Assembly: GCA_964386385.1 (NCBI GenBank)
Contig: CAYLRN010000006.1
Coordinates: forward strand, 62,001-126,000
Length of the DNA stretch: 64,000 nucleotides
Origin: RUG572 sp964386385
GTDB taxonomy: Bacteria; Verrucomicrobiota; Kiritimatiellia; RFP12; UBA1067
Direction of reading: 5' to 3'
Below the pieces are notes generated by a model that saw only the letters and a program-made list of their open reading frames with translations, did not search any database and had not been told where the DNA came from. A program made the translations under genes and the position numbers. Of this stretch, positions 33,259 to 42,081 are shown one piece after another (position 1 is the first letter of the stretch; each line of letters opens with the position of its first letter).

Positions 33259-35136
33259 TCAATGCTGAAGACAAGAAGACCGGCCGCGCCCGCCGGCGTG
33301 GTCGCGCCCGATGTACTCGCACGGCGCGTTCGCCGCGCACAGCCCGCACGCGAAGCGAAGTCCGTACCAGAGATGCGACGCGACGACGCCGAGCCACGTC
33401 GCGATCCACATGAACGGGTTGAACGAGAACGAACTTGCGAGCGTCAGGAGAGCGTAGACGGCCATCGGCAGCGCGGCCGCGGCAAGGGACCACGCGCCCG
33501 CGGCCCCGGCGGCCGCGCCCCACAGCGGCCACGTGGCGGTGGCGGCGGCCAGCGCGGCGCAATACGCCAGAAACGCCGTCGGGACGAAATACGAGAGATG
33601 GAGCGAGTTCTCCGGGAAGCGCTTCGTGAAGTAGCCGCGATGGAAACCGTAGCGCCCCAGCTGGCGCAGATGCGGGCCGAAGAGGGCGCGGCGGTGGTGG
33701 TAGACGACCGTCCAGGGGTCGTAGACGATGCGCTTTCCCTCGTCGCAGACGATCGCGCGGCAGAGAAGCGTGTCCTCGCCCGGCCAGAAGTCCGTGCGGT
33801 AGCCGCCGATGCGGCGGAGCAGGTCCGCACGCACGAAGAGGTTGCAGCTTGGGTAGTCGTCGACCTCGCGCAGGACGCGGCCGCCGACGTAGCGGTAGCG
33901 GTAGTTGCCGCTGACAAAGACGTTCTCGTATACGCGGCCGCCGGCCCGCGCCAGGAAGCCGTCGCCGGGTGGCGTGACGCCGGGGCCGCCCACACCGCCG
34001 ATCGCCGGGTCGCCGAAGTACTTCACCGCGTTGCGCAGCCAGTTCGAGTCCGGATAGGCGTCGTCGTCGATGAACGCCACCACGTCGCCTGAGGCAATGC
34101 GGATGCCGGCGTTGCGCTTCTCCGCCGGGCGCACCTTGCCGGTCTCCACGACGCGCAGGCGCGGGCCGCCCGGGGCTGCGAACGCATCGGAGGCGACGGG
34201 GCCCGCGTCCGGCAGGACTATGACCTCGAAGTCGCGGTGCGTCTGCCGCGCAAGGGCGGCGAGGCATTCCCGCAGCATCCAGCTGTCGCCGGGGCAGGCG
34301 ATGACGACGCTCACGAATGGCGGCCTCTCCAGCGGAGGGGGGACTTCGACCTTCGCGTAGTAGTGGAGCAGGCGGAGGCGGTAGAAGACGGCGAGGGTGT
34401 CGTGCATCATGTCGCGCACGGTCTGCGCGCGGAGGGCGCCGAACTTCTGCCCGAAGCGGATTCTGACGGGGGCCTCGGAGACCTTCGCGCCGCGTCCGAA
34501 GGCAATCGCCAGCAGCTCCAGGTCGAACGCGTACGTCTTCACGAGCATCCGGTCGAGCGCGTCGCCGAGGTGGCGGCGGCGGAAGAGCTTCATGCCGGTC
34601 TGCGTGTCCGTGACGGGGAGGCCGATGGAAAGGCGGACGAGGCCGAAGTAGACCGCGCTTGCGAGCCGGCGGTGCCAGGGGTACTGGACGGAGGAGAGCG
34701 GGTGGCGCTTCGAGCCGACAACGACGTCGGCGCCGTCGTCCCTCATCGACCTGAAGAACCCCGGCAGCCACGACGGGTCCAGGTCCAGGTCGCCGTCCAG
34801 CAGCAGAACGAACTCGCCCTTCGAGGCCTTGAAGCCCTCGCGGAGGGCGTTGCCCTTGCCGGCGTTGCGCTCAAGCAGAACGGGGCGCACGACGTCGGGG
34901 CGCTTCGCGGCCGCGCGGCGCAGGGCGTCCGCCGTGCCGTCGGCGCTGCCGTCGTCCACGGGGACCAGCTCGTAGGCGAAGCCGCCCGCGTCGAGGCACG
35001 AGGCGACGAGGTCGAGGTTTCCCTCGATCGCGTCGGGCAAACGGTACACGGGCATGACGACGCTCAGCGTCCCGGAGCCGAGGACGTCGCGCGCGACAGA
35101 CCAGTCTGGAGGCCTTTCCGGTTCCATCCTAGCCAT
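33259..35136 (-). CDS. Fusion of two family 2 glycosyltransferase domains with membrane helices
   Basis: This 625-residue protein has two GT-A domains in tandem. The first (about residues 20-250, SVVMPVYRLPDAIEGNLD, DGDLDLDPSWLPG) resembles polyprenyl-phosphate glycosyltransferases. The second (about residues 275-500, FVSVVIACPGDSWML, FIDDDAYPDSNWL, PGEDTLLCRA) resembles rhamnosyl- or mannosyl-type GT2 enzymes. Two or three membrane helices lie near the C-terminus. It probably builds a surface glycan or lipid-linked sugar. A 13-codon frame overlaps its start. An alternative ATG three codons in is possible. Confidence 0.82.
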   Translation of the reverse strand: MARMEPERPPDWSVARDVLGSGTLSVVMPVYRLPDAIEGNLDLVASCLDAGGFAYELVPVDDGSADGTADALRRAAAKRPDVVRPVLLERNAGKGNALREGFKASKGEFVLLLDGDLDLDPSWLPGFFRSMRDDGADVVVGSKRHPLSSVQYPWHRRLASAVYFGLVRLSIGLPVTDTQTGMKLFRRRHLGDALDRMLVKTYAFDLELLAIAFGRGAKVSEAPVRIRFGQKFGALRAQTVRDMMHDTLAVFYRLRLLHYYAKVEVPPPLERPPFVSVVIACPGDSWMLRECLAALARQTHRDFEVIVLPDAGPVASDAFAAPGGPRLRVVETGKVRPAEKRNAGIRIASGDVVAFIDDDAYPDSNWLRNAVKYFGDPAIGGVGGPGVTPPGDGFLARAGGRVYENVFVSGNYRYRYVGGRVLREVDDYPSCNLFVRADLLRRIGGYRTDFWPGEDTLLCRAIVCDEGKRIVYDPWTVVYHHRRALFGPHLRQLGRYGFHRGYFTKRFPENSLHLSYFVPTAFLAYCAALAAATATWPLWGAAAGAAGAWSLAAAALPMAVYALLTLASSFSFNPFMWIATWLGVVASHLWYGLRFACGLCAANAPCEYIGRDHAGGRGRSSCLQH

Positions 35137-35170
35137 CGACAGAACAGATGTGGCATTCGTTGAAAGTCAT
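35129..35170 (-). CDS. Possible 13-codon leader peptide before the glycosyltransferase
   Basis: The frame reads MTFNECHICSVDG and stops at a TAG inside the third codon of the glycosyltransferase gene, so the two frames overlap. Its ATG lies 7 bases after a TAGAAT box, the same spacing as other leaderless genes here. It could couple translation to the downstream gene, whose own ATG has no ribosome binding site. Confidence 0.3.
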   Translation of the reverse strand: MTFNECHICSVDG

Positions 35171-35177
35171 GGGAATG

Positions 35178-35183
35178 ATTCTA
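35178..35183 (-). promoter_or_regulatory. TAGAAT -10-like box
   Basis: TTTGATAGAATC on the minus strand, 7 bases before the leader ATG and about 40 before the glycosyltransferase ATG. The divergent rnfA promoter lies about 200 bases away. The spacer between (35184-35387) shows no gene. Confidence 0.35.
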
Positions 35184-35387
35184 TCAAACCGCACCTTGAA
35201 GTGAAAGACGGAAAATGGGGCGCGCACGGGGAAGCCGGATTTGACGCGGGGACGCGCCAGGCGGCATAATGCGAACCGTGATTTTCAGGGAAGCAAGCAG
35301 AAAGGCCCTGCAACGGCGGCGCGAAGGCCGATGAATGCGAATGCCGCCATACGGCAGTTTGCTATGGATTAACGCGCCTTCGTTCGG

Positions 35388-35393
35388 TATAAT
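35388..35393 (+). promoter_or_regulatory. TATAAT -10 box of the rnf operon
   Basis: CGGTATAATATCC places a perfect TATAAT 10 bases before the rnfA ATG at 35404. TGGATT lies 17 bases further up as a weak -35. No ribosome binding site is visible, so a leaderless or near-leaderless start is likely. Confidence 0.5.
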
Positions 35394-35403
35394 ATCCATC
35401 CGT

Positions 35404-35988
35404 ATGCGCTACCTCTTCATACTGACAGGCGCGGTGCTGGTGAACAACTTCGTCCTGAACCGCTTCCTTGGATGCTGTCCGTTCCTCGGCGTCTCCAAAA
35501 AGACGGAGACGGCGCTTGGAATGTCGGGCGCGGTCGTCTTCGTCATGACGCTCGCCTCCGCGGCCACGTGGCTTCTCGACCGTTTCCTCCTGGCGCCCTT
35601 CGGCCTCGGCTACATCCACACGCTCGTCTTCATCCTCGTCATCGCCGCCCTCGTGCAGTTCATCGACATCGCGATGAAGCGCTTCATGCCGCCGCTCCAC
35701 GCGGCGCTTGGCATCTACCTTCCGCTCATCACCACGAACTGCGCCGTGCTGGGCGTGGCGGAGCTGAACTGCAAGAACGGCACTCCGTTCTTCGAGTCGG
35801 TCTTCTTCTCGTTCGCCGCCGCGCTCGGCTTCGGCTTCGCGCTCGTCCTGTTTTCCGGCATCCGCGAAAAACTGGCCCTTGCCGACCCGCCGCGCTGCTT
35901 CCGCGGCGTCGCGCTGGCCCTCGTCACGGCCGGGCTGCTTTCGCTCGCGTTCATGGGCTTCAGCGGTCTCGTGAAACTACCCTATTGA
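35404..35988 (+). CDS. rnfA: Rnf complex membrane subunit RnfA
   Basis: This 194-residue, six-helix membrane protein has the conserved segments NNFVLNRFLGCCPFLGVSK and LITTNCAVLGV of the RnfA/NqrE family. Length is normal for RnfA. With RnfE it forms the pseudo-symmetric membrane core that binds an iron-sulfur cluster and couples electron flow between ferredoxin and NAD to ion pumping. RnfA rather than RnfE is chosen because it directly precedes rnfB. Confidence 0.92.
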   Translation: MRYLFILTGAVLVNNFVLNRFLGCCPFLGVSKKTETALGMSGAVVFVMTLASAATWLLDRFLLAPFGLGYIHTLVFILVIAALVQFIDIAMKRFMPPLHAALGIYLPLITTNCAVLGVAELNCKNGTPFFESVFFSFAAALGFGFALVLFSGIREKLALADPPRCFRGVALALVTAGLLSLAFMGFSGLVKLPY

Positions 35989-36000
35989 GGCGGAGGTCGA

Positions 36001-36819
36001 ATGTCGCCGATAATCATCGCAACAATCGTCGTGGCCGGGCTTGGCGCCGTAGCGGCCCTCGTGCTGGCCATTGCGGACAGATATCTGTCGGTCAGGGAAG
36101 ACCCGCGCATCGGCCTCGTCACCGCCGCGCTTCCGGGCGCGAACTGCGGCGGCTGCGGCTTCGCGGGGTGCGGGGACTACGCGCGCGCCCTCGTCGAGGG
36201 GAAGGTGGCGCCAGGGGCCTGCGCGCCCGGCGGGCAGTCCGTCAACGCGGAAATCGCGAAGATCCTCGGCGTGGCGGCGGAGGCGACGGAGCGGCGCGTC
36301 GCGCTCGTGAAGTGCGGCGGCACGCGCTCGGAGGCGACGCGCGTGGGGGACTACAACGGGATTGCGGACTGTGCGGCCGCGGCGGCGACGGCGGGCGGGG
36401 ACAAGGGTTGCCGCTTCGGCTGCCTCGGCTACGGCGCCTGCGCGCACGTCTGCCCGCAGCGCGCGATACGGATCGAGGACGGTCTTGCGAAGGTGGAGAA
36501 GCGGCTCTGCATTGGCTGCGGGAAATGCGTCGCGGCGTGTCCGCGCCACCTGATCGAGCTCGTCCCGGCGAAAGCGACGATCCACGTCCTCTGCGCCAAC
36601 CCGCTTCGCGGCCCCGCCGTGACGAAGGTCTGCGGAGTCGGCTGCATGGGCTGCCATCTGTGCGAACGCCATTCCGGCGGCGCGGAGGCGGGGCATTTCA
36701 CGTTCGACGGCTTTCTTGCGAAGGTCAACTACGCGAACCCGCCGACGGACCCGGCCGTCGCGGAGAAGTGTCCGCGCAAGTGCATTGCCGTCGACCCGCA
36801 TTTCGAGAGTGGACGCTAA
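36001..36819 (+). CDS. rnfB: Rnf complex ferredoxin-like subunit RnfB
   Basis: This 272-residue protein has an N-terminal membrane anchor and a 4Fe-4S domain starting CGGCGFAGCGDYARAL (about residues 45-75). Tandem ferredoxin motifs follow (CRFGCLGYGACAHVCP and CIGCGKCVAACP). Further cysteines lie at VCGVGCMGCHLC and CPRKC near the end. RnfB accepts electrons from ferredoxin. GGAGG precedes the ATG, 12 bases after rnfA. Its TAA stop is joined directly to the ATG of the kinase-like gene. Confidence 0.92.
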   Translation: MSPIIIATIVVAGLGAVAALVLAIADRYLSVREDPRIGLVTAALPGANCGGCGFAGCGDYARALVEGKVAPGACAPGGQSVNAEIAKILGVAAEATERRVALVKCGGTRSEATRVGDYNGIADCAAAAATAGGDKGCRFGCLGYGACAHVCPQRAIRIEDGLAKVEKRLCIGCGKCVAACPRHLIELVPAKATIHVLCANPLRGPAVTKVCGVGCMGCHLCERHSGGAEAGHFTFDGFLAKVNYANPPTDPAVAEKCPRKCIAVDPHFESGR

Positions 36820-38211
36820 ATGGTACTGAAGCACCGAGACACGGAAGTGCTGCGGTTCGACTGGCTCGAACCGCAGGGAGTGCGCGTTGTCTCGGTGAAC
36901 GACGCGGCATTGCGCTTCCTGCCTCTCGACATGCACGGAGAGGCGACGGACGAGGCGCTCTGGCGCTGGCTGAAGCATCGCGTCGTGCCGAAGCATCGCG
37001 CCTACATACAGGACCTGATGGCGCGACTGAACCTGAATGCGGATGATTTGCGAGGAATTGTCCAAATTTGCCATGGGCTTTCGCTGAACGACGTCTTCTG
37101 GGTTGTTGAAGACGGATTTTCTGGCAGATGGAAGGATTGCAACCTCTATGAGAATCGCTTTTCCGACATAGTTGCGGCCATCGCTTTCACCGGATTGGGA
37201 CCGGAAGTCCAAGATGCATGGACGTCGTCGCCGGAACTGACGACGAATGGCATGCTGGCGAAGTGCTGGCGACGCAAGGGGAACTGCATTGAACTCTACA
37301 AGTCGGGCACGACGGGCGCCTTGAACGCAGGGTTTGAACCATATTCGGAATTTTACGCCGCGCAATTGGCAGAGGCGATGGGAATCGATTTCGTCCCATA
37401 TGGGCTATCGATGTTCAAAGGCCGACTGTGCTCGACTTGTCCGCTCTTCACAAGCGACAAGTATGGCTACCTTCCCGCAGGGCGTGTTCTTTCGCGCGAG
37501 GAAGCCATGAAGGACGTGCGCTTTGCCGACATATTTCTGTTTGACGCCTTGATTTTCAACACGGATCGGCATATGGGAAACTTCGGCTACCTCATTGACA
37601 ACGACACGAACAGCATTGTCGGCGCCGCCCCCGTCTTCGACAATGGCTATGGCCTTTTTTCCCTGGCGACATGGCAGCCCGGCGGCGCATTCAACGAATT
37701 TGACGATCTCAGGAAATTCGTCGGTCGCGTCCGCCCCGCCCTCTACGCTGACTGGTTGAAATTCCAAGGGGATGCGCTGTCCGATGAACAGCTGGCGCGT
37801 GTCCGGCGTCTGCATGGATTCCGCTTCCGCCGTCACAAGCGCTACAACCTTCCGACCGGACGTTTGGAGCGAATTGAAGATTTCACACAAAAACGAATCA
37901 CCCAAATTATGGAATTTGGCGTAAAAGCGGATGAACTCCTGAAGATAACGAAGACTTCTTGCACTGTAAATTCCGCAGACGCCGACTTGGGCTGCACTGT
38001 AAACGCAAAAAGGCAGGATTCGCTGTCGCTGCAGATTGTTCAAAACATGAAAGCCGATCCATTTATAACAAAGGACGAGTTGGCGGAGATTCTGCAGGTT
38101 TCTCCTCGAACGATTGCCACGCAGTTGAAGAAGCTGCAGATCGACGCGCGCATACGCCGTGTCGGGCCGCCGAAGACCGGGCATTGGGAAGTGGTGGAGA
38201 AGATGCCATGA
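36820..38211 (+). CDS. HipA-like kinase with C-terminal winged helix, inside the rnf operon
   Basis: This 463-residue protein shows the HipA/PI3-4-kinase-like catalytic segments FNTDRHMGNFGYL (D249, H251, N254) and APVFDNGYGLF (D274, metal-binding). The C-terminal 60 residues (LSLQIVQNMKADPFITKDEL, VSPRTIATQLKKLQ) look like a winged-helix DNA-binding domain of the kind seen in RecG-like and MarR-like proteins. The gene begins on the base after the rnfB stop and overlaps rnfC by ATGA. Its base composition looks more AT-rich than its neighbours, which suggests acquisition. No HipB-type antitoxin is adjacent. It could be a toxin-like Ser/Thr kinase or a regulator; no role in Rnf is known. Confidence 0.75.
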   Translation: MVLKHRDTEVLRFDWLEPQGVRVVSVNDAALRFLPLDMHGEATDEALWRWLKHRVVPKHRAYIQDLMARLNLNADDLRGIVQICHGLSLNDVFWVVEDGFSGRWKDCNLYENRFSDIVAAIAFTGLGPEVQDAWTSSPELTTNGMLAKCWRRKGNCIELYKSGTTGALNAGFEPYSEFYAAQLAEAMGIDFVPYGLSMFKGRLCSTCPLFTSDKYGYLPAGRVLSREEAMKDVRFADIFLFDALIFNTDRHMGNFGYLIDNDTNSIVGAAPVFDNGYGLFSLATWQPGGAFNEFDDLRKFVGRVRPALYADWLKFQGDALSDEQLARVRRLHGFRFRRHKRYNLPTGRLERIEDFTQKRITQIMEFGVKADELLKITKTSCTVNSADADLGCTVNAKRQDSLSLQIVQNMKADPFITKDELAEILQVSPRTIATQLKKLQIDARIRRVGPPKTGHWEVVEKMP

Positions 38212-39584
38212 AAACAGTGAAAAGCGCCTTCAGGTTCAGGGGTGGAGTCCATCCCGACTACAACAAGGAACTGGCACGGGAGAGCGCGATCGCGCGTATG
38301 CCGTGTCCGCCGGAGCTGGCGGTCTCCATGAGCCAGCACCTCGGCGCCCCCGCGAAGTGCGTTGTCAAGGCGGGGGACTACGTCGTCAGGGGACAGCTCA
38401 TTGGCGAACGCGACGGCTTCATCTCCGTCCCCGTGCACGCGCCCGCGAACGGTCTCGTCAAGGCCGTCGAACAGCGCCCCGGGCCGGCAGGCGGCAAGGC
38501 GCCGACGGTGGTTATCGACACGACGGCCGCCGCGCCCGACGGCATGGACGCGGCGGAGAAGACGCTTGCGCCGCTTGACTGGCGGACTGCGCCTAAGGAC
38601 GTCCTCCTCGCCCGCATCGACGAGGCGGGCATATGCGGCATGGGCGGAGCGGGTTTCCCGACGTCGGTGAAGCTCAATCCGCCGCCGGACAAGCGGTGCG
38701 AATACCTGATCGTCAACGGCGCGGAGTGCGAACCCTACCTGTGCGCGGACTTCCGCCTGATGCTTGAGCGGGCGGAGCGCGTCCGCGCCGGAGTCGAGAT
38801 CCTGCGCAGGATCCTCGGAGGCTGCGCAGTGCGCATCGCGGTGGAGGCCAACAAGCCGGAGGCAGTCGCGGCACTGGAGCGGGCGTTCGCGGACGTCGAC
38901 GGGGACGTCGAAATCGTCGTCCTGCCGGTCCTGTATCCGCAGGGGTCGGAAAAGCACCAGATCTACGCGACTGTCGGACGCATCGTCCCGGAGCCGCCGG
39001 CGCTGCCGATCGACGTAGGCTGCGTCGTCGAGAACGTCGGCACGGTCGCGGCGGTCGCGGATGCGGTGGAAAAGGGGATGATGCTGCTTTCGCGCGTCAC
39101 GACCGTTTCGGGCGACGCCGTGCGCGAGCCGAAGAACGTCGAGGCTCCGCTCGGCACGAGGTACGCGGACCTCGTGGCGTTCTGCGGCGGAGAGACGGAG
39201 ACGCCCGCAAAGGTCATATCCGGCGGCACGATGATGGGCTTCGCCGTGCCGTCGCTTGAGATCGCGACGACGAAGACGACGTCCGGGCTTCTCCTCCTCA
39301 CCGCCGCGCGCGCGTTCCAGTACCGCGCGTCGCCATGCATCAACTGCGGCCGCTGCATCAGGGCGTGTCCCATGCGCCTGGACCCGGCGGCGATATCGCG
39401 CGCGGTGGAGGCGGACGACATCGCCGAAGCCGAGAGGCATTGGGTGATGGACTGCATAGAGTGCGGCGCCTGCGCGTTCGGATGCCCCGCGTATCGCCCG
39501 CTCACGCAGCTCTGCCGCCGCGCGAAGAACACGATCCGCGCCGCGACCGCCGCCGCGAAGGCAAAGGCGGCGCAGAAAAAATAG
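38208..39584 (+). CDS. rnfC: Rnf complex NADH-binding subunit RnfC
   Basis: This 458-residue protein has an N-terminal barrel-sandwich region, the nucleotide/FMN motif GICGMGGAGFPTSVKL, VNGAECEPYL, and two 4Fe-4S motifs near the end (CINCGRCIRAC at about 377 and CIECGACAFGC at about 416). RnfC exchanges electrons with NAD. The start at 38208 overlaps the stop of the kinase-like gene. Reading further upstream would only extend the frame into that gene. Confidence 0.93.
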   Translation: MKTVKSAFRFRGGVHPDYNKELARESAIARMPCPPELAVSMSQHLGAPAKCVVKAGDYVVRGQLIGERDGFISVPVHAPANGLVKAVEQRPGPAGGKAPTVVIDTTAAAPDGMDAAEKTLAPLDWRTAPKDVLLARIDEAGICGMGGAGFPTSVKLNPPPDKRCEYLIVNGAECEPYLCADFRLMLERAERVRAGVEILRRILGGCAVRIAVEANKPEAVAALERAFADVDGDVEIVVLPVLYPQGSEKHQIYATVGRIVPEPPALPIDVGCVVENVGTVAAVADAVEKGMMLLSRVTTVSGDAVREPKNVEAPLGTRYADLVAFCGGETETPAKVISGGTMMGFAVPSLEIATTKTTSGLLLLTAARAFQYRASPCINCGRCIRACPMRLDPAAISRAVEADDIAEAERHWVMDCIECGACAFGCPAYRPLTQLCRRAKNTIRAATAAAKAKAAQKK

Positions 39585-39599
39585 ACGGAGTACCGGAAA

Positions 39600-40589
39600 A
39601 TGCTTCCCAGACAGACAGGCGAGAGATACCTTCTCTCAAGTTCCCCCCACGCGCACGCGCCGACGTCGGTCGCCGGCATAATGCTCGACGTCCTGATCGC
39701 CCTTCTCCCCGCGGCGGTCTGCGGCACGTACTTCTTCGGCATGAAGGCAGTCCTCCTCATCGCCACGTGCGTGGCCTCGTGCATACTCGCGGAGGCGCTG
39801 TGCAGAATGGCGATGAAGCGCGAAAGCACGGTCGGAGACCTCTCCGCCGTAGTCACAGGCCTTCTCCTGGCCCTCAACCTCCCGCCCGGCCTCCCGCCGT
39901 GGATGGCGGTCGCCGGCTCGGTCTTCGCAATCGGAGTCGCCAAGCAGGTCTTCGGCGGCCTCGGCTGCAACCCGTTCAACCCCGCCCTCGCCGCGCGCGC
40001 GTTCATGCTCGTCTCGTTCACCGGCGCGATGACGACGTGGACGGCCTCGCCGTGGATGGTCTCCGCCGGCGGAGTGGAGGCGATGACCCACGCCACCCCC
40101 CTCGCCTTCGTGAAGAGGGGCGCGGAGGGGCTTGACATGGGCCAGCTCGCCCTTCTCAAGGACCTCTTCGTCGGAAACGTGAACGGCTGCATCGGCGAGA
40201 CGAGCGCCCTCGCCCTTCTCGCGGGCGCCGCATACCTCCTCTTCCGCCGCGTCATCACCTGGCACGTGCCCGTCGCGTTCCTCGGAACGATGTTCGTCTT
40301 CGCGACGTTCCACGGCGGACTTCCGCCGCTCGTCCACGTCCTCTCCGGCGGCGCGCTGCTGGGCGCGTTCTTCATGGCGACCGACTACGTGACGTCGCCC
40401 GCCACCGCGTCGGGGAAACTGATATTCGGATGCGGATGCGGACTTCTGACGATGTGCATCCGCACCGCCCCCACGGGGGCGTACCCGGAGGGCGTCTCGT
40501 TCTCCATTCTGGTCATGAACGCATTCACGCCGCTCATCTCGCGCTGGACGCGTCCGCGTCCGTTCGGCTTCAGGAGGAAGGGAAAATGA
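39600..40589 (+). CDS. rnfD: Rnf complex membrane subunit RnfD
   Basis: This 329-residue membrane protein has segments typical of RnfD (LNLPPGLPPWMAVAGSVFAIGVAKQVFGGLGCNPFNPAL) split across several helices. The likely covalent FMN threonine lies in EAMTHATPLA. GGAG lies ahead of the ATG. Its last codons overlap the rnfG start by ATGA. It carries electrons across the membrane domain together with RnfG. Confidence 0.92.
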   Translation: MLPRQTGERYLLSSSPHAHAPTSVAGIMLDVLIALLPAAVCGTYFFGMKAVLLIATCVASCILAEALCRMAMKRESTVGDLSAVVTGLLLALNLPPGLPPWMAVAGSVFAIGVAKQVFGGLGCNPFNPALAARAFMLVSFTGAMTTWTASPWMVSAGGVEAMTHATPLAFVKRGAEGLDMGQLALLKDLFVGNVNGCIGETSALALLAGAAYLLFRRVITWHVPVAFLGTMFVFATFHGGLPPLVHVLSGGALLGAFFMATDYVTSPATASGKLIFGCGCGLLTMCIRTAPTGAYPEGVSFSILVMNAFTPLISRWTRPRPFGFRRKGK

Positions 40590-41134
40590 AGAAGACTCTC
40601 CATCTCGTGCTTTCGCTTTCGCTGATATCCGCCGTCTGCGCGGCCATACTCGCCACCGTGAACGCGGTGACGAAGGAGCAGATCGCCACGCTGGGGGCGC
40701 GCGCGGTCGAGAACGCGGCGCGGGCCGTCATGACGGCCGACGTCGCGGAAGTCCGATCGCCGGCGGACGGGCTGTACGCCGGACTTGACAAGTCGGGCAA
40801 AGCCGCCGCCTACGCGGTCGTGGGCTCGGACGCGCACGGCTTCGGCGGCGAGATAAGGCTGATGGTCGGCTTCCGTCCGGACTATTCCATCGTGACGTAC
40901 CGCAAGCTCGCGGCCTCGGAGACACCGGGGCTTGGAACGAAGCTCTCCTCGCCGGAGTTCGTCGGGCAGTTCGAAGGCAGGTCCGCCGCGAACGCGCTCA
41001 AGGTGACGAAGGACGGCGGGGACGTGGAGGCGATAACATCCGCCACGATAACGTCGCGCGCGGTCTGCGCCGCGGTCAACGCCGCGAAGGGCCGCCTGTC
41101 GGCGCATCTCACCCCGAAGAAGCAGGGCGAATGA
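40586..41134 (+). CDS. rnfG: Rnf complex FMN-binding subunit RnfG
   Basis: This 182-residue protein has an N-terminal membrane helix (residues 5-25) and the FMN-attachment region EAITSATITSRAVCAAVN, where a threonine carries covalent FMN. LGTKLSSPEF is also conserved in the family. A strong AGGAGG-type ribosome binding site precedes the ATG. rnfE would normally follow here, but the next genes are an acyltransferase and a DUF486 protein. Confidence 0.92.
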   Translation: MKKTLHLVLSLSLISAVCAAILATVNAVTKEQIATLGARAVENAARAVMTADVAEVRSPADGLYAGLDKSGKAAAYAVVGSDAHGFGGEIRLMVGFRPDYSIVTYRKLAASETPGLGTKLSSPEFVGQFEGRSAANALKVTKDGGDVEAITSATITSRAVCAAVNAAKGRLSAHLTPKKQGE

Positions 41135-42081
41135 CGAAGAAGTCAAAGTCCGCGGCCCTCGCCGAATACGCCGCCCTGCGCGGCGCCTGCGCCGTCGTGA
41201 ACGCGATTCCGTACGCGGCGGCGTGCCTCATGGCCCGCTGCGCGGCGGCGTGCCTGGTGCGCTGCGGCTTCAAGAGGGAGAGGACGTTCGGGCGAATCGC
41301 CGGCGCCTTCCCCGGCCTTGGCGAAAGGGAGGTGCGGCGGATCGCCGAGCAGTCGCTTGCGAACGTCCTTATGGCCGGCGTGGAGATGATCCGCGCCCCG
41401 CGCCTCACGAAGGAGTGGATAGCGCGGCACGTGGACGACGTGCACGAGTACGCAAGGCGTCTGAAGGAGATTCTCGACGAGGGCAGGGGCGCCGTCATAA
41501 TGGTGCCGCACTGCGGGAACTGGTACATGGCTGCGTGGGCGATGGCGAAGTGCGGCCTTCCGCTCTCCGCCATCGCGGCGCGCCAGCGCAATCCGCGCGT
41601 CGAGGCGTGGATGAAGCGGCAGTACGGGACGATCGATGTCGTCGAGCGCGGCTCGGCGTCCGTCATGCGCGACGTCCTTTCGCGCCTGAAGGGCGGCCGC
41701 GGCGTCGCGATACTCCCCGACCTCCGCGTGCCAAGCCCCGACGTGGAAGTCCCCTTCCTCAACGGCACGGCAAACGTCTCGCACGGCGGGGCGCTCTTCG
41801 CCGTCGCCACCGGCGCGCCGATCGTGGTCGCGGCGATGCGCCGCGTGGACGGACGCCACGTCTTCGACCATCTCGCCACCCTGCGCCCGGACCCGGACGC
41901 GGCAGACCGCCGCGAAGAGGCGAAACGCCTGACGCGCGAGGCGATGGCCCTTCTGGACGAGGCAATACGCAAGGACCCCGGCCAGTGGTTCTGGTACAAC
42001 AAGCGCTGGATTCTGCAGCCGCCGCGCCGGGCGAAGCAGGACGCCGGACGGCCCGCGCCGGCGCGGAAGGAGGACGCATGA
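41131..42081 (+). CDS. LpxL/HtrB-family lipid A acyltransferase
   Basis: This 316-residue protein belongs to the lysophospholipid/lipid A acyltransferase family. The catalytic-site region reads VPHCGNWYMAAWAM, close to the usual H-x-GNWE motif but with Tyr in place of the acidic residue's neighbour. A second conserved block is LPDLRV and a third is GAPIVVAAMRR. An N-terminal hydrophobic segment is present. It overlaps rnfG and the next gene by 4 bases each, so it belongs to the same transcript. Likely role: adding a secondary acyl chain to lipid A. The substrate is not certain. Confidence 0.8.
   Translation: MTKKSKSAALAEYAALRGACAVVNAIPYAAACLMARCAAACLVRCGFKRERTFGRIAGAFPGLGEREVRRIAEQSLANVLMAGVEMIRAPRLTKEWIARHVDDVHEYARRLKEILDEGRGAVIMVPHCGNWYMAAWAMAKCGLPLSAIAARQRNPRVEAWMKRQYGTIDVVERGSASVMRDVLSRLKGGRGVAILPDLRVPSPDVEVPFLNGTANVSHGGALFAVATGAPIVVAAMRRVDGRHVFDHLATLRPDPDAADRREEAKRLTREAMALLDEAIRKDPGQWFWYNKRWILQPPRRAKQDAGRPAPARKEDA

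Noticed and set aside
31114..34092. A 992-codon plus-strand frame opposite gspL, plsY and the glycosyltransferase
   Set aside because: It runs antisense across three supported genes and their spacers and has no recognisable domain.
35266..35335. CATAAT box followed by a GTG-started 18-codon frame upstream of rnfA
   Set aside because: The frame is very short, has no recognisable features and lies in an otherwise empty spacer; too weak to call.
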